41,986 nucleotides of DNA from Syntrophomonadaceae bacterium (lineage in GTDB: Bacteria > Bacillota > Syntrophomonadia > Syntrophomonadales > DTU052), in the NCBI GenBank assembly GCA_012728655.1, contig JAAYEQ010000010.1:1-41986 (forward strand), in the 5' to 3' direction. The notes beneath the pieces were generated by a model. That model had not been told where the DNA came from. It ran no database searches and saw only the letters and a program-made list of their open reading frames with translations. Positions 33,718-41,931 of this stretch are shown piece by piece (within the stretch, counting starts at the first letter, position 1; each line of letters starts with the position of its first letter). Position numbers and translations under genes: made by a program.

Positions 33718-35725
33718 ACCCTTTCTGGCCTGGCTCTCATTTTTCGCAGGGCTGAGCCTGTTGTTCTTTATTTTGTTCTCAGGTTTTGCGGCTCTGGTTC
33801 ACTCCGGCGGCAACTTTGAGGTTCTGAAATTGCAATTCAGTAAGGACTATAAGGATACCGCCGCATTCAAGGAACGAACAGCCAATTATTTTGATCAGTT
33901 GACCTATGCGGCTACAGCCGATAATGTCTACCTGGGAAACCTAAGTGACGAAGGAGACAACCTCAGGTATTATCTGGTCAATCAGGCAACCGGCTTGACG
34001 TTAAAGAATACCGGTGAAGAACTCAAGCTTTCTCCTTCCAGCGGGCTGCCGGTTTTGCCGGACGGCTACAGCTATTTCTGGTATTTCGACGGGGAAAAAC
34101 TCCAGGTAATAGACAATGGCCGCCCGGTCGATATCAAGCGCACCGACAGCGGCTATCGGGAGATTACACGCCGGCTGATGACAAACCACTCCGGTTCCGA
34201 GTCAGCCGCCGCTCTCGCCAATACCCGTATAGTACTGGCGGTAAAGGATATCCTGGAGGAAAACCCTTACGGTCATTCCGATTATTACGCCGAACAGAAA
34301 TTCATTTCGATTATCAAACCCGTCTATGGATTGCTGGTCGTTTTGACCATGGTCTGCCTGGGGTTGTATCTTTTCCAACGCCAGGAAAAACAAAGGTTGG
34401 ATAAAGCCCTGGCCGCCTGGTCAGGAAAATTCTGGATAGAAGCAAAGGCATTCCTTTCCTTCATGGTGCTAATCTTCCTGGCCGTGGTTCTGGAGAAGAA
34501 CTATTGGCTTGGTTTGGCACCTTTCACTTCGGAGTTCGTGCTTAACGCGACCGCGGTCACCATCGCTCTTTTAATAACCGGATGGTGGTTTTACCTGATG
34601 TTGATCGATCTGCTGGTCAACCGCAAAGCCTTCTTTGGCCACAACCTGGTAAATACTGTTATAAACTGGTACCGTAAATTAGAAAGCCGTTACCCCTGGC
34701 AGGAAGCCATGCTGAAACGGGCATATTTTCTCCTGGCCGCTGTAACGGTCCTGGCTTTGTTTTCGGTATTTTTCTTGCTGCAATCTGTCGGAACCGGGAA
34801 TTCCATTTCATTTATTATGTCCCTTATTCTGGCAGCAACCGGAGTGTATCTCATAATCCGTTACATGAAGCGTTTTCAACAGACTGTCACCAGTATGGGG
34901 CAGGTTGTTGATCATATTGAGCTGATTAAGCACGGCGATTTTAATACCCGGCTGGAGCTGCCTGAAGATGACGACATGTATCAGACGGCCATAAACCTAA
35001 ACTCCATCCAGGAGGGCATGAGCAATGCGGTCGAGGAAAAAATGAAATCCGAACGCATGAAAGTGGAGCTAATAACCAATGTTTCCCACGATTTAAAGAC
35101 TCCCCTGACCTCGATTATCAGCTATATAGACCTTCTGGCAAAGGAAGAAGGTCTGCCGGAGCACGTCAATGATTACATCAGTATACTGGCACAAAAGTCG
35201 GAGCGCCTCAAAAACCTGATCCAGGATTTGTTCGACTTATCAAAAGCCAGCAGTGACAGCATGGCTCTGGATTTGGAAAAGCTCGATCTGGCAAGGCTCA
35301 TCCACCAAACCATGGGAGATATGGAGGAACAGATAACCGCCTCCAATCTTGCCTTCCGGCTGAACATCCCCGACCGGCCGGTGATAATAGAGAGTGACGG
35401 CGGCAAACTGCGCCGAGTACTGGAAAACCTGATTTCCAACGCGTTGAAATACTCCTTGCCCGGCTCGCGGGTGTTCATCGACCTTGTCACCACCGATGGT
35501 GAAGCGATTGCCACGATAAAGAATACCGCCAACTATGAAATGGATTTTACCCCCGATGACATTATGCAGCGTTTCGTCCGGGGAGATGAATCCAGGAGCA
35601 CCGAAGGTTCCGGACTGGGACTATCCATCGCCCGGAGCTTTACCGAGATATGCGGCGGCAAGTTCTCAATCACCATAGACGGGGATTTGTTCAAGGTGGA
35701 GCTTCGGTTCAGCCTTGCACCTTGA
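33692..35725 (+). CDS. membrane sensor histidine kinase, partner of the OmpR regulator
   Basis: The 677-residue kinase has about six membrane helices (12-36, 211-227, 253-267, 283-305, 344-364, 370-390). The first two flank an extracytoplasmic domain of about 175 residues, and the others form a multi-helix block that is unusual for a simple two-helix sensor. A HAMP-like linker (about 391-445) leads to the H-box with H466 in NVSHDLKTPLTSI. The N box is RRVLENLISNALKYS and the G2 box GSGLGLSIA. The usual DxGxG G1 box is not obvious; the segment reads IATIKNTANYEMDF, as in some clostridial kinases. The TTG start lies inside the regulator gene, behind AAAGGTGG. The signal is unknown. Confidence 0.93.
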   Translation: MDTKSKNSKPFLAWLSFFAGLSLLFFILFSGFAALVHSGGNFEVLKLQFSKDYKDTAAFKERTANYFDQLTYAATADNVYLGNLSDEGDNLRYYLVNQATGLTLKNTGEELKLSPSSGLPVLPDGYSYFWYFDGEKLQVIDNGRPVDIKRTDSGYREITRRLMTNHSGSESAAALANTRIVLAVKDILEENPYGHSDYYAEQKFISIIKPVYGLLVVLTMVCLGLYLFQRQEKQRLDKALAAWSGKFWIEAKAFLSFMVLIFLAVVLEKNYWLGLAPFTSEFVLNATAVTIALLITGWWFYLMLIDLLVNRKAFFGHNLVNTVINWYRKLESRYPWQEAMLKRAYFLLAAVTVLALFSVFFLLQSVGTGNSISFIMSLILAATGVYLIIRYMKRFQQTVTSMGQVVDHIELIKHGDFNTRLELPEDDDMYQTAINLNSIQEGMSNAVEEKMKSERMKVELITNVSHDLKTPLTSIISYIDLLAKEEGLPEHVNDYISILAQKSERLKNLIQDLFDLSKASSDSMALDLEKLDLARLIHQTMGDMEEQITASNLAFRLNIPDRPVIIESDGGKLRRVLENLISNALKYSLPGSRVFIDLVTTDGEAIATIKNTANYEMDFTPDDIMQRFVRGDESRSTEGSGLGLSIARSFTEICGGKFSITIDGDLFKVELRFSLAP

Positions 35726-35753
35726 AATAAAAACCGTTAATTCCCCGTCAAAT

Positions 35754-35781
35754 TTGGTCTTATAATCAAATGTGTTATAAT
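35754..35781 (+). promoter_or_regulatory. promoter of the riboswitch-betaine transporter operon
   Basis: TTGGTC (35754-35759) and TATAAT (35776-35781) are 16 bp apart. This puts transcription start near 35788, about 50 nt before the riboswitch. Between them, ACCAGA (35785-35790) and TCTGGT (35812-35817) can form a small leader hairpin. Confidence 0.6.
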
Positions 35782-35838
35782 GTTACCAGACCTTGGCGTG
35801 CTGATTTACATTCTGGTTAAACCCGACGCTTAACGGTT

Positions 35839-36006
35839 AACGCCAGTCTGATAGCCCGAAAAGACAATTGAATACTATGACTGTTCTATATGCCGAGTCC
35901 TCAATATACATGAGGAGCGGGGGAACCACTATATTGGGGTGAATCTAATTTCCGAATTGGTAGGGATGCCCTTGTCCCGAACCCGTCAGCTAACCTCGTA
36001 GGCGTT
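35839..36006 (+). ncRNA. c-di-AMP riboswitch (ydaO-yuaA type)
   Basis: The conserved ydaO core is present in order: GCCGAGTCC (35892-35900), GGAGCGGGGGAACCA (35914-35928), TTGGGGTGAATCT (35934-35946), GTAGGG (35960-35965) and a TCCCGAACCCGTCAGC/TAACCTCGTAGGC block (35975-36003). The closing helix P1 pairs AACGCC (35839-35844) with GGCGTT (36001-36006). This RNA binds cyclic di-AMP; in the family ligand binding favours termination. The terminator hairpin follows 22 nt downstream, giving a complete OFF switch. It precedes an osmolyte ABC importer, a typical target of c-di-AMP control, so high c-di-AMP would cut osmolyte uptake. Confidence 0.93.
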
Positions 36007-36028
36007 TAAGGGGAGAATATGCGGTGTT

Positions 36029-36058
36029 AAAGAGCCGAATCTTCTCGGCTCTTTTTAT
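36029..36058 (+). terminator. riboswitch expression-platform terminator
   Basis: A 10-bp stem (AAAGAGCCGA with its complement TCGGCTCTTT, 36029-36038 and 36045-36054) with a 6-nt loop runs into TTTTTATT. It is placed just after the riboswitch P1 helix and is the likely c-di-AMP-controlled attenuator. Confidence 0.9.
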
Positions 36059-36149
36059 TGCTTCTCGTCACGCCTATCAGTTTTTCCCACCAGTTTCCTC
36101 ATGGTGTTTTCAATGAAAGGAGGGAGTAGTCCGCGCCATTCTGGTTTTG

Positions 36150-36170
36150 CTTATCTGTCAGGCAGATAAG
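36150..36170 (+). promoter_or_regulatory. second leader hairpin before the substrate-binding protein
   Basis: CTTATCTG (36150-36157) and CAGATAAG (36163-36170) form a perfect 8-bp stem with a 5-nt loop, about 60 nt ahead of the substrate-binding gene. It has no T-run, so it is not a second terminator; mRNA stabilisation or an operator is possible. Confidence 0.4.
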
Positions 36171-36229
36171 TACCCATTTTCGGCAAACATATCATCACTT
36201 ACATCTTATTTCGCAAGGGAGGAATTGCT

Positions 36230-37093
36230 GTGAAAAAAATCTGGATAACAGCCGCGCTATTATTAGCTATGACTATGGGCCTGGGGTTGATTGCCGGGTG
36301 CTCCAACACCAACGATACCGGTCAAGACAGGGTAATCAAACTGGGACACGCCCCCTATGACTATGAGGTTCCCTTTATCGAAATAACCAAGCAGATTGCG
36401 GAAGAGCGAGGTTACCAGGTGGAGGTGATGGAGGGTGATATCGGTTTTATGTTTATGTCGCTGGTGCAGGGAGACATTGATGCCTGGCCCGGAGTTTGGC
36501 TGCCTTCGATTCACCGTACCTACCAGGAAAAATACGGTGACCAATATGAACTGGGCAGTGCCATATTTACCGATGCTCCGGTGGGCTGGGTAGTACCCAA
36601 ATACGTTGAAATAGACTCCATTGCCGATCTTCAGGGCAATGAGGACCTGGTAGGCGGCAAGTTGGTCGGTTTTGAGCCAGGGTCGGGGATGATGCTGGTT
36701 TCCGAGGAAGTAGTTGACGGTTATGACCTCAACATTGAAATCCTATCCGGCACCATGGCTTCAATGATGGCCGAAGTAGACTACGCGATCAAGCAGCAGC
36801 AGCCCATACTATTTCTGGGGTGGAGACCCCATACCATGATGGTAAAGTATGACGTGAAGGTGTTGGACGATCCCAAGGGTTATTGGGAAAAAGACTCCGA
36901 ATTATGGGGTATAAGAAAGGGATTTCAGGACAAGGCACCTGATATGTACAACTTCTTTAAGAACTTCAAGATGAGCCTGGACGATACCGAGGAGTTCCTG
37001 TACGCATATCAAGAAGAAGGCAAAGATGTCAAGGCTTTGGCCAAGGCCTGGATCGACGAACACCGGACCGAAATTAACTCGTGGTTTGAATAA
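36230..37093 (+). CDS. glycine-betaine-type ABC transporter substrate-binding lipoprotein (OpuAC/ProX family)
   Basis: The 287-residue protein has a lipoprotein signal (LGLIAGC, lipidated Cys near residue 24). An OpuAC fold follows: GHAPYDYEVPF, GDIDAWPGVWLPS and GWRPHTMMVKYDVKVLDDPKGYWE. In the family aromatic residues cage a quaternary ammonium. Here the usual PHW reads PHT, and the first W region reads YDYE, so the ligand may be atypical. The GTG start follows AAGGGAGG. It is the first gene of a three-gene importer (spacing 30 bp to the ATPase), under the c-di-AMP riboswitch. Likely substrate: glycine betaine, carnitine, choline or a related osmolyte. Confidence 0.9.
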   Translation: MKKIWITAALLLAMTMGLGLIAGCSNTNDTGQDRVIKLGHAPYDYEVPFIEITKQIAEERGYQVEVMEGDIGFMFMSLVQGDIDAWPGVWLPSIHRTYQEKYGDQYELGSAIFTDAPVGWVVPKYVEIDSIADLQGNEDLVGGKLVGFEPGSGMMLVSEEVVDGYDLNIEILSGTMASMMAEVDYAIKQQQPILFLGWRPHTMMVKYDVKVLDDPKGYWEKDSELWGIRKGFQDKAPDMYNFFKNFKMSLDDTEEFLYAYQEEGKDVKALAKAWIDEHRTEINSWFE

Positions 37094-37123
37094 GTGTTTT
37101 TTCCTATCAAGGAGGTCCCCTGA

Positions 37124-38320
37124 ATGAGTCTTATCGAAGTAAACAACCTTTTTAAGATATTTGGGAAAAACCCGACAAAAGCTCAAAAGATGTTGGCCGA
37201 AGGATATTCCAAGGATCAGATTCTCTCAAAACTGCAGGCAACTGTTGCCGTCAATGATGCTTCTTTTACCGTCGAGCAAGGTGAATTATTTGTTGTGATG
37301 GGCCTATCCGGCAGCGGCAAATCAACTCTGATACGCTGCCTCAACCGGCTCATTGAACCTACTTCGGGCCGTGTAATAATAGATGGTGCTGAGGTTACCA
37401 AGATGGATCATAATGCGTTACAGGACTTGCGCCGCCAAAAAATAAGCATGGTCTTCCAGGGTTTCGCGGTTTTCCCTCATATGACAGTACTGGAAAATAC
37501 GGCTTACGGCTTGAAGATCAGGGGCCTGCCTCTCAAGGAGCGCAACCAAAAAGCTTATGAGACTTTGGAAATGGTGGGGTTAAAGGGTTGGGAGAATTAC
37601 TACCCCGACCAACTCAGCGGGGGGATGAAGCAAAGGGTAGGCCTGGCCCGGGCCCTGGCTACCGAACCGGATATTTTACTAATGGACGAGGCCTTTAGCG
37701 CCCTGGACCCACTGATCCGGAAAGAAATGCAGAATGAACTGATTCAACTGCAGAACACCGTGCGTCGAACCATTGTGTTTATAACCCACGATCTTGACGA
37801 AGCCTTAAAAATTGGTGACCGTATCGCATTGATGAAAGATGGGGCCATCGTTCAGATAGGAACTCCTGAAGAAATCCTGATGAATCCAGCCAGCAACTAT
37901 GTGGAGAAATTTGTTGAAGATGTTGATCGCTCACGGGTACTGACCGCAGAGATGGTCATGAAAAAACCGATTGCGGTTGTTACCTACCCCAAAGACGGAC
38001 CCCGGGTAGCCCTGCGCTGTATGCGGGAAAACGGAATATCCAGCATCTTCGCAGTTGATAACCGTTTCCGTCTCCAGGGAATTGTCATGGCTGAGGACGC
38101 TTTGGAAGCGGTGGAACAAAACCAAAAGGACCTGACACAGATACTTAACCGGGATATATCAACTGTAAAACCGGATACGATATTAAAGGATCTGTTTAGC
38201 CTGCTTTCCCAGAATAACCTGCCCCTGGCAGTAGTCGACAACGAGAACCGGCTATTGGGAATAATAGTCCGTGGTTCGGTCATGGCCAAGCTGGCTGAGG
38301 GAGGGGGAGCTGATGATTGA
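37124..38320 (+). CDS. glycine-betaine-type ABC transporter ATPase with CBS domains
   Basis: The 398-residue ATPase has Walker A (GLSGSGKST, about 60-68), signature LSGGMKQRVGLARAL, Walker B ILLMDEAFSALDP and the ITHDLDEA His. From about residue 270 two CBS-type units follow (TAEMVMKKPIAVVTYPKDG..., QILNRDISTVKPDTILKD...), as in ProV/OpuAA/OpuCA. In related transporters these domains gate activity by ionic strength or bind c-di-AMP. AAGGAGGT precedes the ATG. Its end overlaps the permease start by 8 bp. Confidence 0.95.
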   Translation: MSLIEVNNLFKIFGKNPTKAQKMLAEGYSKDQILSKLQATVAVNDASFTVEQGELFVVMGLSGSGKSTLIRCLNRLIEPTSGRVIIDGAEVTKMDHNALQDLRRQKISMVFQGFAVFPHMTVLENTAYGLKIRGLPLKERNQKAYETLEMVGLKGWENYYPDQLSGGMKQRVGLARALATEPDILLMDEAFSALDPLIRKEMQNELIQLQNTVRRTIVFITHDLDEALKIGDRIALMKDGAIVQIGTPEEILMNPASNYVEKFVEDVDRSRVLTAEMVMKKPIAVVTYPKDGPRVALRCMRENGISSIFAVDNRFRLQGIVMAEDALEAVEQNQKDLTQILNRDISTVKPDTILKDLFSLLSQNNLPLAVVDNENRLLGIIVRGSVMAKLAEGGGADD

Positions 38321-39152
38321 TTTTTTTATTCCGGTGGCTGATTGGATTAACACGGCCTTTGATGCCATCAGCCTTAGTATAAGCCCAACCCTCAGGACAA
38401 TAAGCGCCTTTTTGGAAACCATAATCAAAGGCTTTGAAAACATTCTGTTGTGGCCGCCCGAAGTAGTAATCCTGGTCCTGGCCAGTATACTGGTATGGAG
38501 GGTAGCAGGTGCCAAATTAGCTGTTTTTGCCTTTCTCGGACTCCTGGCCACTATTGGTATGGATGTCTGGCAGGAGACGATGGCCACGGTCGCCCTGGCC
38601 CTATCCGGAACTCTGGTTTCCCTCCTGTTTGCCATACCGTTGGGTATACTGGCATCACAGAGCAATACAGCCGAGAGGATTATTCGTCCAATACTTGATT
38701 TTATGCAGACTCTTCCCAGCTTCGTATACCTGATACCAGCAGTCATGTTCTTCGGCATGGGTAAGGTTGCCGCTCTGGTTGCAACCATGATCTTTGCCAT
38801 GCCGCCTCCGGTTCGTCTGACCAACCTGGGGATCCGTGAAGTGTCCCATGAAATGGTGGAGGCAGCGCGTTCGTTTGGTTCAAACCGTTGGCAAACACTG
38901 GTTGATGTCCAGCTGCCGCTGGCGATGCCTACCATCATGGCTGGTGTTAACCAGTGTATCATGATGGCGTTGTCTATGACGGTCATAGCATCCATGATCG
39001 GAGCAGGCGGCCTGGGTTTGGTAGTGCTGCGCTCGATGCAGACACTTGATATCGGTATGGGAACAGTCGGTGGTCTCGGCATAGTCATCCTGGCTATCAT
39101 TCTTGACCGTTTAACTGAAAGCATTGCCGGCGATAATCGCAATAACAGGTAA
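38313..39152 (+). CDS. glycine-betaine-type ABC transporter permease (ProW/OpuAB)
   Basis: The 279-residue membrane protein has about six to seven helices and the permease EAA loop EAARSFGSNRWQTLVDVQLPL, followed by PTIMAGVNQCIMMALSMTVIASMIGAGGLG, typical of ProW/OpuAB. Only one permease is present, so it should homodimerise. The ATG at 38313 lies just after GGAGGGGGAG and overlaps the ATPase stop; a GTG/ATG further upstream is not needed. The operon thus encodes binding protein, ATPase and permease, and ends with a hairpin. Confidence 0.94.
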   Translation: MIDFFIPVADWINTAFDAISLSISPTLRTISAFLETIIKGFENILLWPPEVVILVLASILVWRVAGAKLAVFAFLGLLATIGMDVWQETMATVALALSGTLVSLLFAIPLGILASQSNTAERIIRPILDFMQTLPSFVYLIPAVMFFGMGKVAALVATMIFAMPPPVRLTNLGIREVSHEMVEAARSFGSNRWQTLVDVQLPLAMPTIMAGVNQCIMMALSMTVIASMIGAGGLGLVVLRSMQTLDIGMGTVGGLGIVILAIILDRLTESIAGDNRNNR

Positions 39153-39189
39153 CCATGGACATCGTGCTGTTGCCGCTTCCTTGAAAATG

Positions 39190-39229
39190 CTTGGACAGCA
39201 TGTATTAATTCATGCTGTCCAAGGTTATA
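39190..39229 (+). terminator. long hairpin after the betaine transporter operon
   Basis: A perfect 13-bp stem (CTTGGACAGCATG with its complement, 39190-39202 and 39211-39223) with an 8-nt loop is followed by GTTATAT. It lies 37 bp after the permease stop; the tail is T-poor, but the stem is strong. Confidence 0.7.
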
Positions 39230-39324
39230 TGTGCGCCGGGTCTGGAACTGCTGACAACCCACTTTGTCAACAGGCTGAATATTTCATATTCATGTTTCCC
39301 CTTCATCAGCAAATTCCAATTGGG

Positions 39325-40758
39325 TTATTCCTTTATGCCGGCAAGGTATTTGGCCAGGTTTTTCTTGGACTCCATATCGTAGGAGCTCATCACCGCAATG
39401 TCTTCCATAATTGGCGACCCTCCACCATGTACACCGGCGATCTGCCCAAGTACCGTTGCCATTTCTGAGGTCAGAAGGTCGCTGGCAAGATGGAAAGCTC
39501 GATAGTGGTTCTCGGGCGAGACTCCCTCTCTTCTGGTAACGTACTTCTTGACGAATTCACCGACAACAGGATGGTTGTACTCCTTGCTGAGAGGCAAGGT
39601 AGCAGGAAGACCCCCGGCGATATCACAGAGTATGTTGTACTCATGGTAGATGTTGTGACCGGCATGTCTTCTTCCTACGTTGGCGTAGATGATATCCGGA
39701 ATCTGAGTTCCCGAAGGAGCTTTTTTGGACTTAACTGCAGAAGCAATACCTGCGGCGAATACCAGCTCAGCCACGCTCACCATCTCGGCCAGTTTCTCCC
39801 TGACGTGGCTCATCTTTTCTATTCCCAGATAATCAGCCAGTAGTGCGGTGGTTCCCATCAGCACATCACCCATGCCGGGTTTGCATCCACAGTAGCTATG
39901 GCGGTGGTACAGGGCAAACAGCAACGCCAATTCGCCCCCGAACTCAGTTTCACCATTGATAAATATCCTCTCATTGGGCACAAAAACGTGGTCCAATACG
40001 GTGAAGCTCTCCACATCGGCAAATTCCGCTATAGGGGCTTCCATTCCCGGAGCCCTTTCCGCAAAACGGCTTTCGCGGCCAATCAGGTACACACCCTCGG
40101 CATCCGCAGGAATGGCAAAAGCTATCGCCCAGTCTTTTTCGTCCTTCATCAGCCTGCGGGTGGGAATAACTATAATTTCGTTAGCGTAGGGTGCCATTGT
40201 ATTATGAAGCTTGGCTCCGCATACCACTACTCCATCCGGTCTTCTTTCCACTACCCGCACATACTGGTCAGGATCCGGCTGTTCTCCCGGCCTCAGCCTT
40301 CTGTCACCCTTGGGGTCGGTCTGGCCCCCAGCGGCCACCAAATCGTTTTCCTGAAAGTACTCCAGGTATTTCAGGAAGCGTTGGTGATAATCGGTTCCAT
40401 ACTTGATATCGGCATTTTTGGTGGTTATGGAAAGAGCATTCATCATATCAATACCCATGCATCTCTGAATACACCCGCCCACCAGATTGCATAATACGCG
40501 GGTCATCTCCTGTTTCATCAACAGGTCTTCCTGGCTTTGATGGATATGAGTAAAACGGTTGATTGGTTTACCGGTAAGATGGGAAGTGGTAACCAGCCAC
40601 TTTTTATATTTGGGATCCTCGGCCAGATCGAAAGTTAGCTGAATGGCCTTGCTGGCTCTCACGATCCGCGGGTCGTCGCGACCGATTAGCTCTCCGTCAA
40701 GATAAATGTTTTTCCTCATGGCAAACAATGAATTTAAGTACTGTTCAGAAGTTCTCAC
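39325..40758 (-). CDS. abfD: 4-hydroxybutyryl-CoA dehydratase-like [4Fe-4S]-flavoprotein
   Basis: The 477-residue protein belongs to the HpaB/AbfD family. C96, C100, H285 and C292 sit at the spacing of the [4Fe-4S] ligands of clostridial 4-hydroxybutyryl-CoA dehydratase (Cys99, Cys103, His292, Cys299). Y289 and K293 match its catalytic Tyr296 and Lys300. GAKLHNTMAP and the HGGGSPIMED end are also typical. This favours radical dehydration of 4-hydroxybutyryl-CoA to crotonyl-CoA over aromatic hydroxylation. GGAGGAATT precedes the GTG start. No 4-hydroxybutyrate dehydrogenase or CoA-transferase gene is adjacent, so its pathway here is unclear; it could feed crotonyl-CoA into the beta-oxidation enzymes. 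Confidence 0.85.
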   Translation of the reverse strand: MRTSEQYLNSLFAMRKNIYLDGELIGRDDPRIVRASKAIQLTFDLAEDPKYKKWLVTTSHLTGKPINRFTHIHQSQEDLLMKQEMTRVLCNLVGGCIQRCMGIDMMNALSITTKNADIKYGTDYHQRFLKYLEYFQENDLVAAGGQTDPKGDRRLRPGEQPDPDQYVRVVERRPDGVVVCGAKLHNTMAPYANEIIVIPTRRLMKDEKDWAIAFAIPADAEGVYLIGRESRFAERAPGMEAPIAEFADVESFTVLDHVFVPNERIFINGETEFGGELALLFALYHRHSYCGCKPGMGDVLMGTTALLADYLGIEKMSHVREKLAEMVSVAELVFAAGIASAVKSKKAPSGTQIPDIIYANVGRRHAGHNIYHEYNILCDIAGGLPATLPLSKEYNHPVVGEFVKKYVTRREGVSPENHYRAFHLASDLLTSEMATVLGQIAGVHGGGSPIMEDIAVMSSYDMESKKNLAKYLAGIKE

Positions 40759-40992
40759 AACAATTCCTCCAATACATTAAAATTGATTGAGATGAAATGC
40801 CTAAGCCATTTTTGGTCTTTATTCAAAAAAGGGATCCCTCTTTTGAAACAACTATGGATGCATATCTGAATATTCGTATAAGCAAATTCCGTGCCAGAAA
40901 GAACGGGAATCACTTTTCTATCTTTGAAATCGCCAGGAATGCTGCGATCCGCGATTTCCATCACAATTTGAAGCGTGAGCCGGGCGTATACC

Positions 40993-41036
40993 TAATGCTC
41001 AAAGTGTAAACCATGCAGTTTACACTTTGAGCATTA
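40993..41036. repeat. perfect 19-bp hairpin in intergenic DNA
   Basis: A perfect 19-bp inverted repeat, 40993-41011 paired with 41018-41036, flanks a 6-bp centre (CATGCA). The arms contain GCTCAAAGTGTAAAC. It is 235 bp upstream of the dehydratase start and about the same distance past the bacterioferritin stop. There is no T-run. The rest of the 40759-41271 stretch holds no believable gene. Confidence 0.75.
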
Positions 41037-41067
41037 TTGACCTGAGTTAGATCCATATAATTGTGCA

Positions 41068-41114
41068 AAAATAAAGAGCCAAGACAAGGCCTCCGGCAAA
41101 CCACACCGGAGGCC
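41068..41114 (-). terminator. probable terminator of bacterioferritin
   Basis: GGCCTCCGG (41088-41096) and CCGGAGGCC (41106-41114) form a perfect 9-bp stem with a 9-nt loop. On the minus strand it is followed by CTCTTTATTTTTG after about 10 nt. It lies about 160 nt past the bacterioferritin stop, so the assignment is moderate. Confidence 0.5.
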
Positions 41115-41271
41115 CTGCAGTGGCTTAACACCATGTTATTCTCGACTCCAACTAATCGGGTCAGCTATTTTTAAAACACGGATTGAAAAACGTCAGGGTT
41201 ACAGGAACGGGACATATCCCCATAACCTAAAAACTCGGGTTGGAGCAAGACTTTTAAGTCCGATGAGACAA

Positions 41272-41739
41272 TTATTCAACTTGGGTTGACAAGAATATGG
41301 GCAAAGTCATCTGCTCAATCTGATCTAAAAGCTCCTCGAGTTCATCGATATGACGGTCTTCATCGTTTAGAATCTCTATGAGAAGATCCCGTGTTGCATG
41401 GTCACGCACCTCAGCCGCGAGCACGATGGCATCATTATAAGCTTTGATTGCGCTTTCCTCCGCAGCACGGTCATTTTCTATTTGCTTGGGAACATCTTTT
41501 CCAATATGGATGCTGCTCAGCTTGGATACAATGGGTGTACCACCGAGAAACAGAATCCTACCGATGAGCTTTTCGGCATGCCTCATTTCCTGTATTGCCC
41601 GTTTCTCAAAGCTCTCATGCAGCTTACCGTAGCCCCAGTCCTCGCACATCTCAGCGTGTACAATGTACTGATTGATGGCCGCAAGCTCGTCCGCAAGCAA
41701 AGCATTAAGAGTTTCAATAAGCTTCGGATCACCTTGCAT
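41272..41739 (-). CDS. bfr: bacterioferritin
   Basis: The 155-residue four-helix protein has the ferroxidase ligands E18, Y25, E51, H54, E94, E127 and H130 at exactly the numbering of classic bacterioferritin when started at the ATG at 41739. M52, the haem-ligating Met, is also present (QEMRHAEKLIGRILFLGG). It oxidises Fe(II) and stores iron in a 24-mer, protecting against iron-driven oxidative damage. AGAGGAG lies 8 nt from this ATG; a GTG two codons earlier (41745) is too close to it. It has no bfd ferredoxin partner nearby. Confidence 0.93.
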   Translation of the reverse strand: MQGDPKLIETLNALLADELAAINQYIVHAEMCEDWGYGKLHESFEKRAIQEMRHAEKLIGRILFLGGTPIVSKLSSIHIGKDVPKQIENDRAAEESAIKAYNDAIVLAAEVRDHATRDLLIEILNDEDRHIDELEELLDQIEQMTLPIFLSTQVE

Positions 41740-41931
41740 ATGCACAACTCCTCTCTTTTAAATTAGTGTCAATAATTATATACAGGTTTGACCTACTTGT
41801 TGCGCCGACGGAAAGCGATGATGTGAACTGCATTTTCTCATACACTATGTTTGTGGTAGTATAAGAATACCGAGAATGGCAGTCTAAAATTCCATAGTTC
41901 GGTAAAAAAGGAGGAGTCACTGCATAGCATC

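Noticed and set aside
38252-39262. 336-codon minus-strand frame
   Set aside because: It is antisense to the ProW-type permease; the hydrophilic Arg/Thr-rich translation is typical of a reversed membrane protein gene.
40797-41009. 70-codon plus-strand frame in the gap near 41 kb
   Set aside because: It has no ribosome binding site, and its end runs into the perfect hairpin; the translation resembles nothing known.
41037-41061. Possible promoter TTGACC ... TATAAT
   Set aside because: The spacer is only 13 bp, too short for a sigma-A promoter.
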